Source: Parafrankia irregularis (GTDB lineage Bacteria > Actinomycetota > Actinomycetes > Frankiales > Frankiaceae). From it: DNA of 64,000 bases. Below, in pieces: positions 49,425 to 59,786 of this stretch. Both the position numbers and the translations under genes were made by a program. How positions within the stretch are numbered: position 1 is the first letter of the stretch; every line of letters begins with the position of its first letter. The DNA is taken from contig NZ_FAOZ01000002.1 of NCBI RefSeq assembly GCF_001536285.1, positions 310,001 to 374,000 of the forward strand, written 5' to 3'. The notes beneath the pieces were generated by a model, which did not search any database, was not told where the DNA came from, and saw nothing but the letters and a program-made list of their open reading frames with translations.

Positions 49425-50717
49425 GTGCTCACCGCCTTCACGCGGGCCTTCCGCACGCCCGACCTGCGGAAGAAGCTGCTCTTTACCGCAGGCATCGTCG
49501 TCCTGTTCCGGCTGGGCAGCGTCATGCCGTCGCCCGGCGTCTCCACAGCGGCGGTGAACTCCTGTCTGGATGCGGCCAGCGAGGACAGCAGCAACGTCTA
49601 CTCGCTGATCAACCTGTTCAGCGGTGGTGCACTCCTGCAGCTGTCGGTCTTCGCGCTCGGCATCATGCCGTACATCACGTCGAGCATCATCATCCAGCTG
49701 CTCGTCGTGGTCATCCCGCGGCTTGAGCAGCTGAAGAAGGAAGGCAGTTCGGGTGAGCAAAAGCTCACTCAGTACACCCGTTATCTGACGATCGCGCTGG
49801 GGGTTCTGCAGGCCACCGGCATCGTGGCGCTGGCGCGCAGCGGTCGGCTCTTCCCGAGCTGTAGCGCCGCCATCATTCCGGACACCAGCCTCTTCCGTAT
49901 CGCCACCATCGTGATCACGATGACCGCCGGCACGTCGGTCATCATGTGGATGGGTGAGCTGATCACGGCCCGCGGCGTGGGTAACGGCATGTCGCTGCTG
50001 ATCTTCACCTCGATCGCCGCGCAGCTGCCCTCGCAGGGCGGGCGCATCCTCCAGGTCGCCGGCGGCCTCGTCTTCGGCCTGGTGATCCTGCTGGGCCTCG
50101 CGATCGTCGTGTTCGTCATCTTCGTCGAGCAGTCGCAGCGTCGGATCCCCGTCCAGTACGCGAAGCGCCTCATCGGGCGCCGCATGTACGGCGGGACCTC
50201 GACCTATCTGCCGATCAAGGTGAACCAGGCCGGCATCATCCCGGTCATCTTCGCCTCGTCGCTCCTTCAGCTCCCGCAGCTGCTGGGCCAGGTGTGGAGC
50301 AACCAGACATTCCAGGATTTCGAGCAGCGCTACCTCTCCCGCGGTGACCACCCGCTCTATCTCGTGGCCTACGGCGCGCTGATCATCTTCTTCACGTACT
50401 TCTACGTCGCGATCACCTTCAATCCGACGGAGGTCGCGGACAACATGAAGAAGTACGGCGGGTTCATCCCGGGGATCCGGCCCGGCCGCCCGACGGCCGA
50501 ATACCTGGACCACGTGCTGTCCCGCATCACCCTCCCTGGCTCGTTGTTCCTGGGGGTCATCACGGTGTTGCCGTTGGCGCTTCTCAACCTGACCAAGGAC
50601 CAGCCCTTCCCGTTCGCTGGTACGTCGGTGCTGATCATGGTGGGAGTGGGGCTGGAAACCGTGAAACAGATTGAAAGCCAGCTGATGCTGCGCAACTACG
50701 AAGGATTCCTCCGGTAG
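49425..50717 (+). CDS. secY: Preprotein translocase subunit SecY
   Basis: A 430-residue translocon channel with ten hydrophobic helices. [17 protein letters not shown] (helix 2), the cytoplasmic [19 protein letters not shown] loop, and [17 protein letters not shown] are family hallmarks. The GTG start has AGGAGGAG upstream. After the rplO terminator it must have its own promoter. The stop shares a base with the adk start. Confidence 0.97.
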   Translation: MLTAFTRAFRTPDLRKKLLFTAGIVVLFRLGSVMPSPGVSTAAVNSCLDAASEDSSNVYSLINLFSGGALLQLSVFALGIMPYITSSIIIQLLVVVIPRLEQLKKEGSSGEQKLTQYTRYLTIALGVLQATGIVALARSGRLFPSCSAAIIPDTSLFRIATIVITMTAGTSVIMWMGELITARGVGNGMSLLIFTSIAAQLPSQGGRILQVAGGLVFGLVILLGLAIVVFVIFVEQSQRRIPVQYAKRLIGRRMYGGTSTYLPIKVNQAGIIPVIFASSLLQLPQLLGQVWSNQTFQDFEQRYLSRGDHPLYLVAYGALIIFFTYFYVAITFNPTEVADNMKKYGGFIPGIRPGRPTAEYLDHVLSRITLPGSLFLGVITVLPLALLNLTKDQPFPFAGTSVLIMVGVGLETVKQIESQLMLRNYEGFLR

Positions 50718-51370
50718 TGCGCCTCGTACTGGTCGGACCGCCCGGTGCAGGTAAGGGAACGCAGGCCGCCTTCATAGCCCAGGCGAGGTCCATTCCGAAG
50801 ATCTCGACCGGTGACATCTTCCGGGCGAACGTGCGCGAAGGCACCGAGCTGGGCGTCCTGGCGAAGACCTACATGGATGCCGGTGACCTCGTCCCTGACG
50901 AGATCACCATCGGTATGGTGCGCAACCGGCTCGCCGAGGACGACGCGGTCAAGGGCTTCCTCCTGGACGGCTTCCCCCGTAACGTGCCGCAGGCCGAGGT
51001 GCTCGGCGGCATGCTGGACGAGATGGGCACCCGCCTCGACGTCGTGCTTGAGCTCGTCGTCGACGACGACGAGGTGGTGCGCCGGCTCTCCGGTCGCCGC
51101 ACCTGCCGCAACTGCGGGCACATCTGGCATCTCGACTTCGATCCGCCCCGCGACGAAGGGGTCTGCGACCGCTGCTCGGGTGAGCTGTTCCAGCGGGACG
51201 ACGACCGTTCGGAGACCGTTCGCCACCGCCTGGAGGTGTACGCGGAGCAGACAGCTCCGCTCGTCGCCTACTACGCGGCCAAGGGCGTTCTCATCGGTAT
51301 CGACGCGACCGGGCCGGTGGACAACGTGACCGATCGCGCGTTGGACGCACTGCGCCACTACGCCGACTGA
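50717..51370 (+). CDS. adk: Adenylate kinase, zinc-type LID
   Basis: A 217-residue adenylate kinase (2 ADP to ATP + AMP). P-loop [10 protein letters not shown] is at residues 7-16; [11 protein letters not shown] and the long LID follow. The LID carries four cysteines (CRNC and CDRC), a structural zinc site. GTG overlaps the secY stop by 1 bp, the classic secY-adk pairing. The last codons and stop (RHYAD) are tandemly duplicated just downstream. Confidence 0.97.
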   Translation: MRLVLVGPPGAGKGTQAAFIAQARSIPKISTGDIFRANVREGTELGVLAKTYMDAGDLVPDEITIGMVRNRLAEDDAVKGFLLDGFPRNVPQAEVLGGMLDEMGTRLDVVLELVVDDDEVVRRLSGRRTCRNCGHIWHLDFDPPRDEGVCDRCSGELFQRDDDRSETVRHRLEVYAEQTAPLVAYYAAKGVLIGIDATGPVDNVTDRALDALRHYAD

Positions 51371-51388
51371 CGCCACTACGCCGACTGA
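51353..51388 (+). repeat. 18-bp tandem duplication of the adk 3' end
   Basis: CGCCACTACGCCGACTGA at 51353-51370 (last five codons and stop of adk) is exactly repeated at 51371-51388. The rest of the 378-bp adk-map gap is GC-rich and shows no other feature. Confidence 0.85.
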
Positions 51389-51748
51389 TCCGGGTCGCAG
51401 ACCCCTGCCGGCGGATGGGCGGGCCGACTGCTCGGGCTGGAGCGGTCGGCACCGGCGCGGGGCGCCTGGTCACGAACCGGGCGGCCCGGACTCGACCGCG
51501 GCCCCGTCGCGGCGGCTCCGGGCGGTTATCGTCGAGGAAGAGGTGGGGCCTGTCGGCGCGGAAGCCTGTTCCCGCGGGGGCTGGCTCGCCTCCCGGCGCC
51601 GGGAGGCGATGACCGGGCCTGCGGAGCCGGAGCCGGCCGCCCAGGGCCCACCGGCCCTGCCCCGTGGCGGCATGCTCCCAGTGGCACTGACGGCTCGGCT
51701 GGGTTGCTGAACAGGGCGAACACTACTGAGGACGGGACCGGTCAGACC

Positions 51749-52588
51749 GTGGCACGACGAGAGCATGTCCAGATCAAGACGGCATCTGAGATCGCCAAGA
51801 TGCGGGTGGCCGGGCTGCTCGTCGCGAAAACCCTGGCCAAGCTGCGGGAAGCGGTCGCGCCCGGGGTCACCACGGCCGATCTGGACGAACTCGCGGAGAA
51901 GACGATCCGCGCCGACGGAGGCATTCCGTCCTTCAAGGGCTACGCCCACCCGCCCTACCCCGCGTCGATCTGCAGCTCGGTGAACAACGAGGTCGTGCAT
52001 GCGATCCCGAGCCGGCGGCGGGTGCTGCGCGAAGGCGACATCGTCTCGATCGACTGCGGAGCGATCGTCGACGGCTGGCACGGCGACTCGGCGATCACCG
52101 TCCCAGTCGGCGAGGTGGCCCCCGAGGTACTCGACATGCTGCGGGTCTGTGACGAGGCGCTGTGGCGGGGCCTGGCGGCCGCCCAGCTCGGCGGCAGGCT
52201 TACCGACATCAGCAACGCGGTGGAGCGCCACGTCACCCCGCATGGCTACGGCATCGTGGACCACTACGGCGGTCACGGCATCGGCACGGAGATGCACCAG
52301 CCGCCGCACGTGCTGAACTACGGCCGGCCTGGGCGCGGCCTGAAGCTGGTCGAGGGAGTGGCGCTGGCCATCGAGCCGATGATCACTCTCGGTTCGCCGG
52401 ACACGGTGATTCTCTCGGACGAGTGGACGGTCGCGACGAAGGACGGGTCGCTCGCCGCCCACACCGAGCACTCGGTGGCGGTGACTCCGCGCGGGCCGTG
52501 GGTTCTGACCGAGCCGGATGGCGGCGTGGCGCGGTTCGCCGCGCTCGGTGTGGCCTGCGGCCAGCCGGCTGACGCCCCGACCGGCTGA
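51749..52588 (+). CDS. map: Type I methionine aminopeptidase
   Basis: A 279-residue enzyme removing the initiator methionine. The five metal ligands are visible: Asp in SIDCGAIVDGWHGDSA (two), His in GGHGIGTEMHQPPH, Glu in LAIEPMI and Glu in HTEHSVAV. The start is GTG 51749 (ARREHVQIKTASEI). TTG 51704 in the same frame is an alternative. The C-terminal ~25 residues extend beyond the usual fold. Confidence 0.94.
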   Translation: MARREHVQIKTASEIAKMRVAGLLVAKTLAKLREAVAPGVTTADLDELAEKTIRADGGIPSFKGYAHPPYPASICSSVNNEVVHAIPSRRRVLREGDIVSIDCGAIVDGWHGDSAITVPVGEVAPEVLDMLRVCDEALWRGLAAAQLGGRLTDISNAVERHVTPHGYGIVDHYGGHGIGTEMHQPPHVLNYGRPGRGLKLVEGVALAIEPMITLGSPDTVILSDEWTVATKDGSLAAHTEHSVAVTPRGPWVLTEPDGGVARFAALGVACGQPADAPTG

Positions 52589-52703
52589 CCGGCCGACGCC
52601 GCGCGGCCGGCGGGGCGCCACGGCCCGCGGACGCCTCGACGGGTTGGTGGCCCCGGGTGGTCGACGGTCACGAGGGCGCGGGCTGAGGTCGGCGGGCCCC
52701 CTG

Positions 52704-52733
52704 TTGGCCCTTGACGGGCCGGGCACGTACACT
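52704..52733 (+). promoter_or_regulatory. Promoter candidate of infA-rpmJ
   Basis: TACACT (52728-52733) is a good -10. TTGACG (52711-52716) is only 11 bp from it, while TTGGCC (52704-52709) is at 18 bp. It lies in the 325-bp map-infA gap, giving a leader of ~175 nt. Nothing else was recognised there. Confidence 0.5.
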
Positions 52734-52913
52734 CAGGAGTCGACGGTCTCAAGCGTTGTCGGTGTTCGTCGTTCACACGGCGAGCCCGCGCGGTGACCTG
52801 GCGCGATGACCTCGCGTGGTGCTCTCTGGGGTGCGGCGCCGGTCCATACGGGTCGGGGTCCATCAGGGGCAGGGTCCGTCATCCCAAGCGTCGACGTCAG
52901 GACAGCGGAGGAC

Positions 52914-53135
52914 ATGCCGAAGAAGGACGGGGCCATCGAGATCGAAGGCCGAGTAGTGGAGCCGCTCCCGAACGCGATGTTCCGGGTGGAGCTCCAGAAC
53001 GGTCATCGCGTTCTCGCCCACATCAGTGGCAAGATGCGCCAGCACTACATCCGTATCCTCCCGGAGGACCGGGTGGTGGTGGAGCTCTCGCCATACGACC
53101 TGTCCCGCGGTCGCATCGTCTACCGCTACAAGTAG
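52914..53135 (+). CDS. infA: Translation initiation factor IF-1
   Basis: A 73-residue OB-fold factor: [40 protein letters not shown] and [13 protein letters not shown] match throughout. ATG with GGAGG close upstream. It occludes the A site of the 30S subunit during initiation. Confidence 0.97.
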   Translation: MPKKDGAIEIEGRVVEPLPNAMFRVELQNGHRVLAHISGKMRQHYIRILPEDRVVVELSPYDLSRGRIVYRYK

Positions 53136-53190
53136 TCGTCATCCCACCAGCAAGCGCGGCCCACAGCTGCGTGTGGAGGTTCTCGCGGCC

Positions 53191-53304
53191 GTGAAGGTCA
53201 AGCCGAGCGTCAAGAAGATCTGCGACAAGTGCAAGGTGATCCGCCGTCACGGGCGTGTCATGGTCATCTGCGACAACCTGCGTCACAAGCAGCGCCAGGG
53301 CTGA
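53191..53304 (+). CDS. rpmJ: 50S ribosomal protein L36
   Basis: A 37-residue L36 of the zinc (C+) type: [20 protein letters not shown], with the CDKC pair and later Cys/His completing the site, ending [12 protein letters not shown] 53191 follows GTGGAGG. It sits 55 bp after infA. Confidence 0.95.
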   Translation: MKVKPSVKKICDKCKVIRRHGRVMVICDNLRHKQRQG

Positions 53305-53314
53305 TGACTGGGCG

Positions 53315-53371
53315 TTTTCCATCGTCGACCCGGCGCCGCGGCTCCTTGGCCGTGCACCTCGAGATGGAAAA
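53315..53371 (+). promoter_or_regulatory. Long-range hairpin in the rpsM leader
   Basis: TTTTCCATC (53315-53323) and GATGGAAAA (53363-53371) pair perfectly around 39 nt. The arms are strikingly AT-rich for this genome. Located in the 280-bp rpmJ-rpsM gap, ahead of the alpha operon. Candidate leader structure; ligand unknown. Confidence 0.5.
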
Positions 53372-53584
53372 GGCTCACTGGCGGCGGGCCTGAGTTCGCC
53401 GCCGACAATCGGCAGGTTCGCAGCCTGCCAGCAGAAGCGACACCAGACCGCATCATGCGGTTCCACCCCCGGTCGGAGGCCGGGGCCTCGTCGACTACGG
53501 GCTGATTTTCGCCGTCAGGCGTGGTCGTCCCGGCGAGGAGGGTGTCGCCCGAGACCTCCGGATGCAGGAAGGAACCATCGCGTC

Positions 53585-53965
53585 ATGGCACGCCTGTCAG
53601 GTGTCGACCTTCCCCGCGAGAAGCGGGTCGAGATCGCACTGACCTACATCTTCGGGATCGGCCGTAGCCGTTCCAAGGAGACTCTCGCCGCCACCGGCGT
53701 CAACCCGGACACCCGGGTTCGCGACCTCACCGACGAAGAGGTCCAGAAGCTCCGGGAGTGGATCGACGCGAACTACCGCGTCGAGGGTGACCTCAACCGC
53801 GAGATCAAGCAGGACATTCGCCGCAAGATGGAGATCGGCTGCTACCAGGGTCTCCGTCATCGCCGCAACCTTCCCGTCCACGGCCAGCGGACGCACACCA
53901 ACGCGCGTACCCGCAAGGGCCCGCGCCGCGCCATCGCCGGGAAGAAGAAGGCCGGCAAGAAGTAG
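53585..53965 (+). CDS. rpsM: 30S ribosomal protein S13
   Basis: A 126-residue S13 in the 30S head, bridging to L5 and t[23 protein letters not shown], the [11 protein letters not shown] helix and [14 protein letters not shown]-type [19 protein letters not shown] are conserved. ATG 53585 with AGGAAGGAA upstream; the longer open frame is leader. First gene of the alpha operon. Confidence 0.97.
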   Translation: MARLSGVDLPREKRVEIALTYIFGIGRSRSKETLAATGVNPDTRVRDLTDEEVQKLREWIDANYRVEGDLNREIKQDIRRKMEIGCYQGLRHRRNLPVHGQRTHTNARTRKGPRRAIAGKKKAGKK

Positions 53966-54056
53966 TCATCGGTTCCGCTCGGGCCACTTTCGCCTTCGCG
54001 CCGGCCCGGGCGTCACGACCGCTGACCGACGACCTCGTAGACGGAGACCACGGGTT

Positions 54057-54461
54057 ATGCCTCCCAAGACACGCGCCGCCGGCGTCAAGAAAGTCCGGCG
54101 CAAGGAAAAGAAGAACGTTGCCCACGGGCACGCTCACATCAAGAGCACGTTCAACAACACGATCGTCTCGATCACGGACCCCAGTGGCAACGTGATCTCC
54201 TGGGCCTCGGCCGGCCACGTCGGCTTCAAGGGCTCCCGCAAGTCCACCCCGTATGCCGCGCAGATGGCCGCCGAGAACGCGGCCCGCAAGGCGCAGGAGC
54301 ACGGGATGCGCAAGGTTGACGTCTTCGTCAAGGGCCCCGGCTCCGGCCGGGAGACCGCGATCCGTTCGCTGCAGGCCGCTGGCCTGGAAGTCGGCGCGAT
54401 CCAGGACGTCACCCCCACCCCGCACAACGGCTGCCGCCCGCCGAAGCGTCGCCGGGTCTGA
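54057..54461 (+). CDS. rpsK: 30S ribosomal protein S11
   Basis: A 134-residue S11 on the platform. [40 protein letters not shown] and the C-terminal [16 protein letters not shown] are conserved. 91 bp after rpsM. Confidence 0.97.
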   Translation: MPPKTRAAGVKKVRRKEKKNVAHGHAHIKSTFNNTIVSITDPSGNVISWASAGHVGFKGSRKSTPYAAQMAAENAARKAQEHGMRKVDVFVKGPGSGRETAIRSLQAAGLEVGAIQDVTPTPHNGCRPPKRRRV

Positions 54462-54496
54462 GCTCCGCGCCAGGGATACGAGAGAGAAGGACGAGC

Positions 54497-55126
54497 ATGG
54501 CCCGTTACACCGGCGCGGACTGCAAGCGTTGCCGCCGCGAGAAGACGAAGCTGTTCCTCAAGGGCAGCAAGTGCGAGACCCCGAAGTGCCCGATCGAGAT
54601 CCGGCCGTACCCGCCGGGCGAGCACGGCCGCGGGCGCACCAAGGACTCCGAGTACCTGCTCCAGAAGCGCGAGAAGCAGAAGTGCGCGCGCATCTACGGC
54701 GTCCTGGAGAAGCAGTTCCGGGGCTACTACGACGAGGCGAACCGCCGTGCCGGCAAGACCGGTGACGAGCTGCTGAAGATCCTCGAGTCCCGGCTCGACA
54801 ACGTGGTTTACCGGGGTGGCTTCGCGCCGTCCCGCGACGCCGCGCGCCAGGCTGTCCGGCACGGTCACGTGCAGGTCAACGGGCGCAAGGTCGACATCCC
54901 GAGCTACCGGGTCACCGAGAACGACATCGTCGAGATCGCGCCGAAGTCGCGTGAGCTCACGCCGTTCATCGTGGCCCGTGAGACCGCGGGGACCGGGCGT
55001 ACCGTCCCGCCGTGGATCGAGGCCATCCCGAGCCAGATGCGGCTGCTCGTCCACTCGCTGCCCGCGCGCCAGGTGATCGACACCCAGGTGCAGGAGCAGC
55101 TGATCGTCGAGCTTTACTCGAAGTAG
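54497..55126 (+). CDS. rpsD: 30S ribosomal protein S4, zinc type
   Basis: A 209-residue S4, a primary 16S binder and, in other bacteria, repressor of its operon. CKRC (residues 9-12) and CETPKC (26-31) form the zinc site of the C+ form. The S4 RNA-binding domain ([20 protein letters not shown]) follows. 35 bp after rpsK. Confidence 0.97.
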   Translation: MARYTGADCKRCRREKTKLFLKGSKCETPKCPIEIRPYPPGEHGRGRTKDSEYLLQKREKQKCARIYGVLEKQFRGYYDEANRRAGKTGDELLKILESRLDNVVYRGGFAPSRDAARQAVRHGHVQVNGRKVDIPSYRVTENDIVEIAPKSRELTPFIVARETAGTGRTVPPWIEAIPSQMRLLVHSLPARQVIDTQVQEQLIVELYSK

Positions 55127-55319
55127 TCGTGAGATCCGGCGTCGGCCCTGTGCCGGCGCCGGATTCGCGTCGGCACCCGGTCCGGGGGCTCGTCCCGGCC
55201 TGTCGGTGACCGGGCGTACTGTTGACAGGCACGGGGATGGACCGATGTCCCTGTGTCAACCCCCGTTGGGGGCTTCCACGGCGTCATATGGCGGTCGCCG
55301 TGTCCGGAAGGAAGATCTC

Positions 55320-56369
55320 ATGCTGATCGCTCAGCGTCCCACCCTCGTCGAGGATCCGATCACGGAGTTCCGGTCACGTTTCGTGATCGAGCCTCTGGAG
55401 CCGGGCTTCGGCTACACCCTCGGGAACTCGCTGCGCCGCACGTTGCTGTCCTCGATCCCGGGCGCCTCCGTGACGAGCATCCGGGTGGACGGTGTCCTCC
55501 ACGAGTTCTCGACGGTCCCCGGGGTGAAGGAGGACGTCACCGACCTGATCCTGAACCTGAAGGAACTGGTCGTCAGCTCCGACAACGACGAGCCGACGGT
55601 GATGTACCTGCGCAAGCAGGGCCCTGGTGACGTCACCGCGGCGGACATCGCCCCGCCGGCCGGCGTCGAGGTGCACAACCCCGACCTGCACCTGGCCACC
55701 CTCAACGACAAGGGCAAGCTCGAGATCGAGCTGACCGTCGAGCGGGGCCGTGGCTACGTCAGCGCCGCGCAGAACAAGCAGCCTGGCCAGGAGATCGGGC
55801 GCATTCCGATCGACTCGATCTACTCGCCGGTGCTGAAGGTCACCTACAAGGTCGAGGCGACCCGTGTCGAGCAGCGCACGGACTTCGACCGGCTCATCGT
55901 CGACGTCGAGACCAAGCAGTCGATCTCGCCGCGGGATGCGATGGCCAGCGCCGGTAAGACCCTCGTCGGCCTGTTCGGGCTGGCTCAGGAGCTCAACGCC
56001 GAGGCGGAAGGCGTCGACATCGGCCCGTCCGCGGCGGACGCCGCCCTGGCCGCCGACCTGGCGCTGCCGATCGAGGAGATGGACCTGACCGTCCGCTCCT
56101 ACAACTGCCTCAAGCGCGAGGGCATCCACACCATCGGTGAGCTGGTGTCCCGCAGCGAGGCGGATCTGCTCGACATCCGCAACTTCGGGCAGAAGTCGAT
56201 CGACGAGGTGAAGACGAAGCTGGGTGCCATGGGCCTGCAGCTCAAGGACTCCCCGCCCGGGTTCGACCCGCGTCAGGCGGTCGACACCTACGGCACCGAC
56301 ACGTACAACCCGTCGTTCTCCGACCCGTCCGACGACGGTCGCGAGTTCGTCGAGACCGAACAGTACTGA
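55320..56369 (+). CDS. rpoA: DNA-directed RNA polymerase subunit alpha
   Basis: A 349-residue alpha subunit. The dimerising N-terminal domain includes [20 protein letters not shown]. The C-terminal DNA-binding domain has [20 protein letters not shown] and [14 protein letters not shown]. An acidic tail of ~35 residues follows. ATG 55320 with AGGAAG upstream. The 193-bp gap from rpsD contains a short CCCCC/GGGGG hairpin (55260-55272) and a TTGACA without clear -10. Confidence 0.98.
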   Translation: MLIAQRPTLVEDPITEFRSRFVIEPLEPGFGYTLGNSLRRTLLSSIPGASVTSIRVDGVLHEFSTVPGVKEDVTDLILNLKELVVSSDNDEPTVMYLRKQGPGDVTAADIAPPAGVEVHNPDLHLATLNDKGKLEIELTVERGRGYVSAAQNKQPGQEIGRIPIDSIYSPVLKVTYKVEATRVEQRTDFDRLIVDVETKQSISPRDAMASAGKTLVGLFGLAQELNAEAEGVDIGPSAADAALAADLALPIEEMDLTVRSYNCLKREGIHTIGELVSRSEADLLDIRNFGQKSIDEVKTKLGAMGLQLKDSPPGFDPRQAVDTYGTDTYNPSFSDPSDDGREFVETEQY

Positions 56370-56489
56370 TCCGACCGTGCGTCCCGGGGCCCCGATTCGG
56401 TCGGAGCCCCGGGCGTACGTCGACCGGGAGCCCAGCCGTGCTTCCCGGCGGCGCCCGGAGAACAGCGAAAGGAACGAGGAGCACCCATC

Positions 56490-57062
56490 ATGCCCACGCC
56501 AACCAAGGGCGCCCGGCTCGGCGGTAGTCCCGCACATGAGCGGCTGCTGCTGGCCAACCTCGCCACCGCGCTGTTCGAGCACGGTGGCATCACGACCACT
56601 GAGGCCAAGGCGCGCCGGCTGCGCCCGTACGCCGAGCGCCTGGTCACCCACGCGAAGCGCGGTGACCTGCACGCACGGCGCAGGGTCATGCGGGTCGTCC
56701 GGAACAACTCGGTCGTCCACACCCTCTTCACGGAGATCGGCCCGCGCTACGCGGACCGCAACGGTGGCTACACCCGCATCGTGAAGCTGGGCCCGCGCCG
56801 TGGCGACGCCGCTCCGATGGCGCGCATCGAACTGGTCGAGGCGCTGACCGTCGGCCAGTCGGCGGTCGCGGAGGCCGAGCGCGCCCGCGGTACCCGGTTC
56901 GCGGCCCGCAAGGCGCCGACCGGTGCGACCGCCGAGGCGGCCGACGACCTGAAGAACGAGTCGCCGACCGCCGCCGCGGTCGCGGCCGAGGCGCAGGCCG
57001 CCGACACCGCACCCGAGGCGGAGTCCTCCGAGACCCAGGGCGACGCGAAGCCGGAGAGCTGA
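56490..57062 (+). CDS. rplQ: 50S ribosomal protein L17 with C-terminal extension
   Basis: A 190-residue L17. [20 protein letters not shown], the [17 protein letters not shown] segment and [20 protein letters not shown] are conserved. The ~70 residues after the core are Ala/Glu-rich and disordered, typical of actinobacteria. Last gene of the alpha operon. Confidence 0.96.
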   Translation: MPTPTKGARLGGSPAHERLLLANLATALFEHGGITTTEAKARRLRPYAERLVTHAKRGDLHARRRVMRVVRNNSVVHTLFTEIGPRYADRNGGYTRIVKLGPRRGDAAPMARIELVEALTVGQSAVAEAERARGTRFAARKAPTGATAEAADDLKNESPTAAAVAAEAQAADTAPEAESSETQGDAKPES

Positions 57063-57088
57063 GCTCGCAGCGCAGGTTCGTTCGCAAC

Positions 57089-57127
57089 AGCAGAAGCCCG
57101 TCGCCCGTGGGGCGGCGGGCTTCTGCT
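57089..57127 (+). terminator. Terminator of the alpha operon
   Basis: A 17-bp stem with one G-T pair begins 26 bp after rplQ: AGCAGAAGCCCG on the left (57089-57100) and CGGGCTTCTGCT on the right (57116-57127), closed by further pairs. truA starts 31 bp beyond. Confidence 0.85.
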
Positions 57128-57158
57128 CTGCCGCTGGTGGAGCACCTGAGGGAGCTCT

Positions 57159-58043
57159 GTGAGCCAGAAGTCCGCGACGATGCTCCCGACGGTTGCACAG
57201 GGGGGAGGCCCGCTCATGAACCCGGCCGACGGACTGCTCCGACTACGGCTGGACCTCGCCTACGACGGCACGCCCTTCGCCGGCTGGGCGCGCCAGCCGG
57301 GCCAGCGCACCGTGCAGGGCGACGTCGAGGACGCGCTGATGCGGGTGGCGAGGCTGCCAGCGGTCCGGCTCACGGTCGCGGGCCGCACCGACTCCGGTGT
57401 GCACGCGATCGGCCAGGTGGCGCACGTCGACCTTCCCGCGGGAACTCCCGTCGGCGGGCTCGCCCGCAGGCTCAACGGCGTGCTCGACCGCGCCGTGCGG
57501 GTGAAGGGTCTCGCTCCTGCCCCGCCGGGCTTCGACGCCCGGTTCTCCGCGTTGTCCCGCCGGTACGTCTACCGGATCACGGACGCGCCGTTCGGGGCGG
57601 ATCCGCTGCGTCGGTTCGACACTCTGGCCACGCCGCGCCCGCTGGACGTCCCCGCGATGGCCGAGGCCGCGTTGCTGCTGCTGGGGGAGCACGACTTCGC
57701 CGCGTTCTGTCGACGACGGGAGGGTGCGACGACGGTGCGGACCCTGCTGCGCCTGGATGTCTCCCGAGTGGAGGGCGTCATCCAGGCCGATGTCGAGGCG
57801 GACGCGTTCTGCCACTCGATGGTGCGCGCGCTGGTCGGCGCGCTAGTGGCGGTTGGAGAAGGCCGCCACCGACCGGAGTGGGCGGCTGCCGTGCTCGGAC
57901 GGGGCGTGCGTGATTCAGGGGTCACGGTGCTGCCCGCCCACGGCCTGACACTGGTCGAGGTCAGGTACCCGCCGGACGCTCTGCTCGCCGCCCGGGCCCA
58001 GGTGACCCGAGCGGTGCGCGTCCCGACGTCCGCCTCGGGCTGA
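57159..58043 (+). CDS. truA: tRNA pseudouridine synthase A
   Basis: A 294-residue enzyme that makes pseudouridine at positions 38-40 of the tRNA anticodon arm. GRTDSGVHA carries the catalytic Asp; [20 protein letters not shown] and SRRYVYRI are conserved. GTG 57159 (GGGAG upstream) is used; ATG 57216 has an even better GGGGGAGG and may be the real start (275 residues). Usually next to rplQ in actinobacteria. Confidence 0.93.
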   Translation: MSQKSATMLPTVAQGGGPLMNPADGLLRLRLDLAYDGTPFAGWARQPGQRTVQGDVEDALMRVARLPAVRLTVAGRTDSGVHAIGQVAHVDLPAGTPVGGLARRLNGVLDRAVRVKGLAPAPPGFDARFSALSRRYVYRITDAPFGADPLRRFDTLATPRPLDVPAMAEAALLLLGEHDFAAFCRRREGATTVRTLLRLDVSRVEGVIQADVEADAFCHSMVRALVGALVAVGEGRHRPEWAAAVLGRGVRDSGVTVLPAHGLTLVEVRYPPDALLAARAQVTRAVRVPTSASG

Positions 58044-58115
58044 CACCTGCGTGTTGCCGGGCGCGCCCCGGCAGGGCTGCCGGGGCGGCGCTCAGCCTGG
58101 CTGGCGCGGGCCCGA

Positions 58116-59786
58116 TCAGCGGGTGCTGGCGCCCGCTGCCGGAGCCGGCGCGGGTGACACGGTCCCGGTCGGGGCAGTGCCTCCGGCGCCACTGCTGCTG
58201 CCGGCGCCACTGCTGCCCGCGCTGCCGGTGACCATGCGCTGGGCGATGGGCTCCTTGGCGATCAGGCCCAGATCGGTGATGGCGCTGCGCAGCGCAACGT
58301 CGTCGGCCGCGCCCTGGCTGCCGTCGACATAGGCGAGCTGGGTGAGGATCATGTAGTGGCCACTCGCGATCGCGGCGCGCCACGAGTTGTCCCCGTTCGG
58401 GCCGGTGATCCGCGCGTCGCGCACCGAACCCTCCGGGATCGGCACCGGCGCGACGCCGCCCCTGCGCTCAGCCGCGATGGTGGCCGCGGACTGCGCGGTG
58501 CTCTGCTCGTCCAGCACGAACACGGACATCCCCGCGAGCACCTGCTTCTCGCCGGCCGCAGGCGTGCTCAGGTACATCGCCCGGACGAGCTGGGTGCACC
58601 TGCCGTCCTTGAGCGCGGTGGTGAGCTCCCCGCTCAGGTCCGGGCAGCCGTCGACGACAGTGCCGGCGATCCGGGTGTACGTCCGCCCCTGGACGGTGAC
58701 CTCCTTGTCCGGGAAGAACTCGTTCGAACCCACCGGCCGGGAGTCGGAGCTGGCGCTGTTGATGAAGTTCGGGTCGACGGTCGGGGTCGCGGGCCGGGGG
58801 TCCTCGGTGGCCGAGGTGTCGCCCCTGGTCAGCATGGCCACCGCGACCACGGCGACGAGGGTGAGCACGACAGCGGTCGCCACGGCGACCAGAGCGCGGG
58901 GGCGCCGCCGCGTCGGTGCGTACTCCGCCGGGATCCGGAATCGGCCGGCCGCCTCCGACGGCTCCTCGGGTTCATCCTCGTCGTCCCGCGCGTTCGGGCC
59001 GTGCTGGTCGTACTGGGCATCCTGGGCGGCCCGCTGGCGGCTCAGCGCGACCTGCAGGCGGGCTGGCCTGGCACGCCCTGAGGCCTCGCCGCGGCCGTCC
59101 GCCACGGATGCCTCGCCGCCGCCGTCGGCGCCGGCGGTGCGGGAGCGCGGGCGCGGTTCGTCCTCGGGGTAGGGCGTGGCCGCGGGGATGGCGAGTGGGC
59201 CGGTCGGGTGCTCCGATTCCGGCCCGGCCGGCCGGCTGGCGGCCGGGGACAGGTCCGCGGTCGTCGCACTGTCAGGAGCCGCCGGACGCTCTGGCAGCGT
59301 CGGCAGCGGGCTGGTCGCGGCCCGGAGATGGAAGGAGTAGCCCTTGGTCTCCTCAGGGCCCGCGCCGCCGGCCACCGGCTGGCCGCCGGTCGGCGGCCCG
59401 ATCCGGATGCCCCCGGAGGAGGGCTCCGCGCCCGGCCAGCCCGCTGCGACCTGGTCGGCCCGGGGACCCGCGGGCGGATACGCGGCGACCGGGTAGCCCC
59501 CCTGCTGCTGGCCGGCGAGGGGATAGGCCCCGGTCGCGTAGGTCGGCATGGGACCGAACAGCGGGTCGTCGACCGGTGGGGTCCAGCCGCCGGTCGGCGG
59601 CGCGCCGTCGTCAGGCCCGACCTGGCCGGGCTGCCCGGACAGGTCGAACTGAGCGGGCGAGCCGAACGGAACGGGCGAACCGGGATCCGGCGGGCCGGGC
59701 ACAGGAGCCGCCTGTGGCGCGGGTCCCGGGTAGGGCGGGCCGCCGGCCACTGTGAACGAGTCGTTGTCCGCGGGTTCGGGTGGCAT
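58116..59786 (-). CDS. Single-pass membrane protein with Pro-rich cytoplasmic region, unknown function
   Basis: A 556-residue protein not recognised as a named family. Residues 1 to ~290 are Pro/Gly/Ala-rich, with an acidic patch (RDDEDEPEEPSEAAG) just before TRRRPR. One hydrophobic helix follows (ALVAVATAVVLTLVAVVAVAM). The ~220 extracytoplasmic residues include a compact part with a likely disulfide pair (GCPDLSGELTTALKDGRC), FVLDEQSTAQSAA and SWRAAIASGHYMI, then a Ser/Gly/Ala tail. ATG 59786 has GAGGAGG upstream. The truA-to-rplM neighbourhood of other actinomycetes often holds a similar membrane protein; function unknown. Confidence 0.75.
   Translation of the reverse strand: MPPEPADNDSFTVAGGPPYPGPAPQAAPVPGPPDPGSPVPFGSPAQFDLSGQPGQVGPDDGAPPTGGWTPPVDDPLFGPMPTYATGAYPLAGQQQGGYPVAAYPPAGPRADQVAAGWPGAEPSSGGIRIGPPTGGQPVAGGAGPEETKGYSFHLRAATSPLPTLPERPAAPDSATTADLSPAASRPAGPESEHPTGPLAIPAATPYPEDEPRPRSRTAGADGGGEASVADGRGEASGRARPARLQVALSRQRAAQDAQYDQHGPNARDDEDEPEEPSEAAGRFRIPAEYAPTRRRPRALVAVATAVVLTLVAVVAVAMLTRGDTSATEDPRPATPTVDPNFINSASSDSRPVGSNEFFPDKEVTVQGRTYTRIAGTVVDGCPDLSGELTTALKDGRCTQLVRAMYLSTPAAGEKQVLAGMSVFVLDEQSTAQSAATIAAERRGGVAPVPIPEGSVRDARITGPNGDNSWRAAIASGHYMILTQLAYVDGSQGAADDVALRSAITDLGLIAKEPIAQRMVTGSAGSSGAGSSSGAGGTAPTGTVSPAPAPAAGASTR

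Noticed and set aside
55222-55227. TTGACA upstream of rpoA as a promoter
   Set aside because: No -10-like sequence at the right distance; rpoA is more likely read from the alpha operon promoter.
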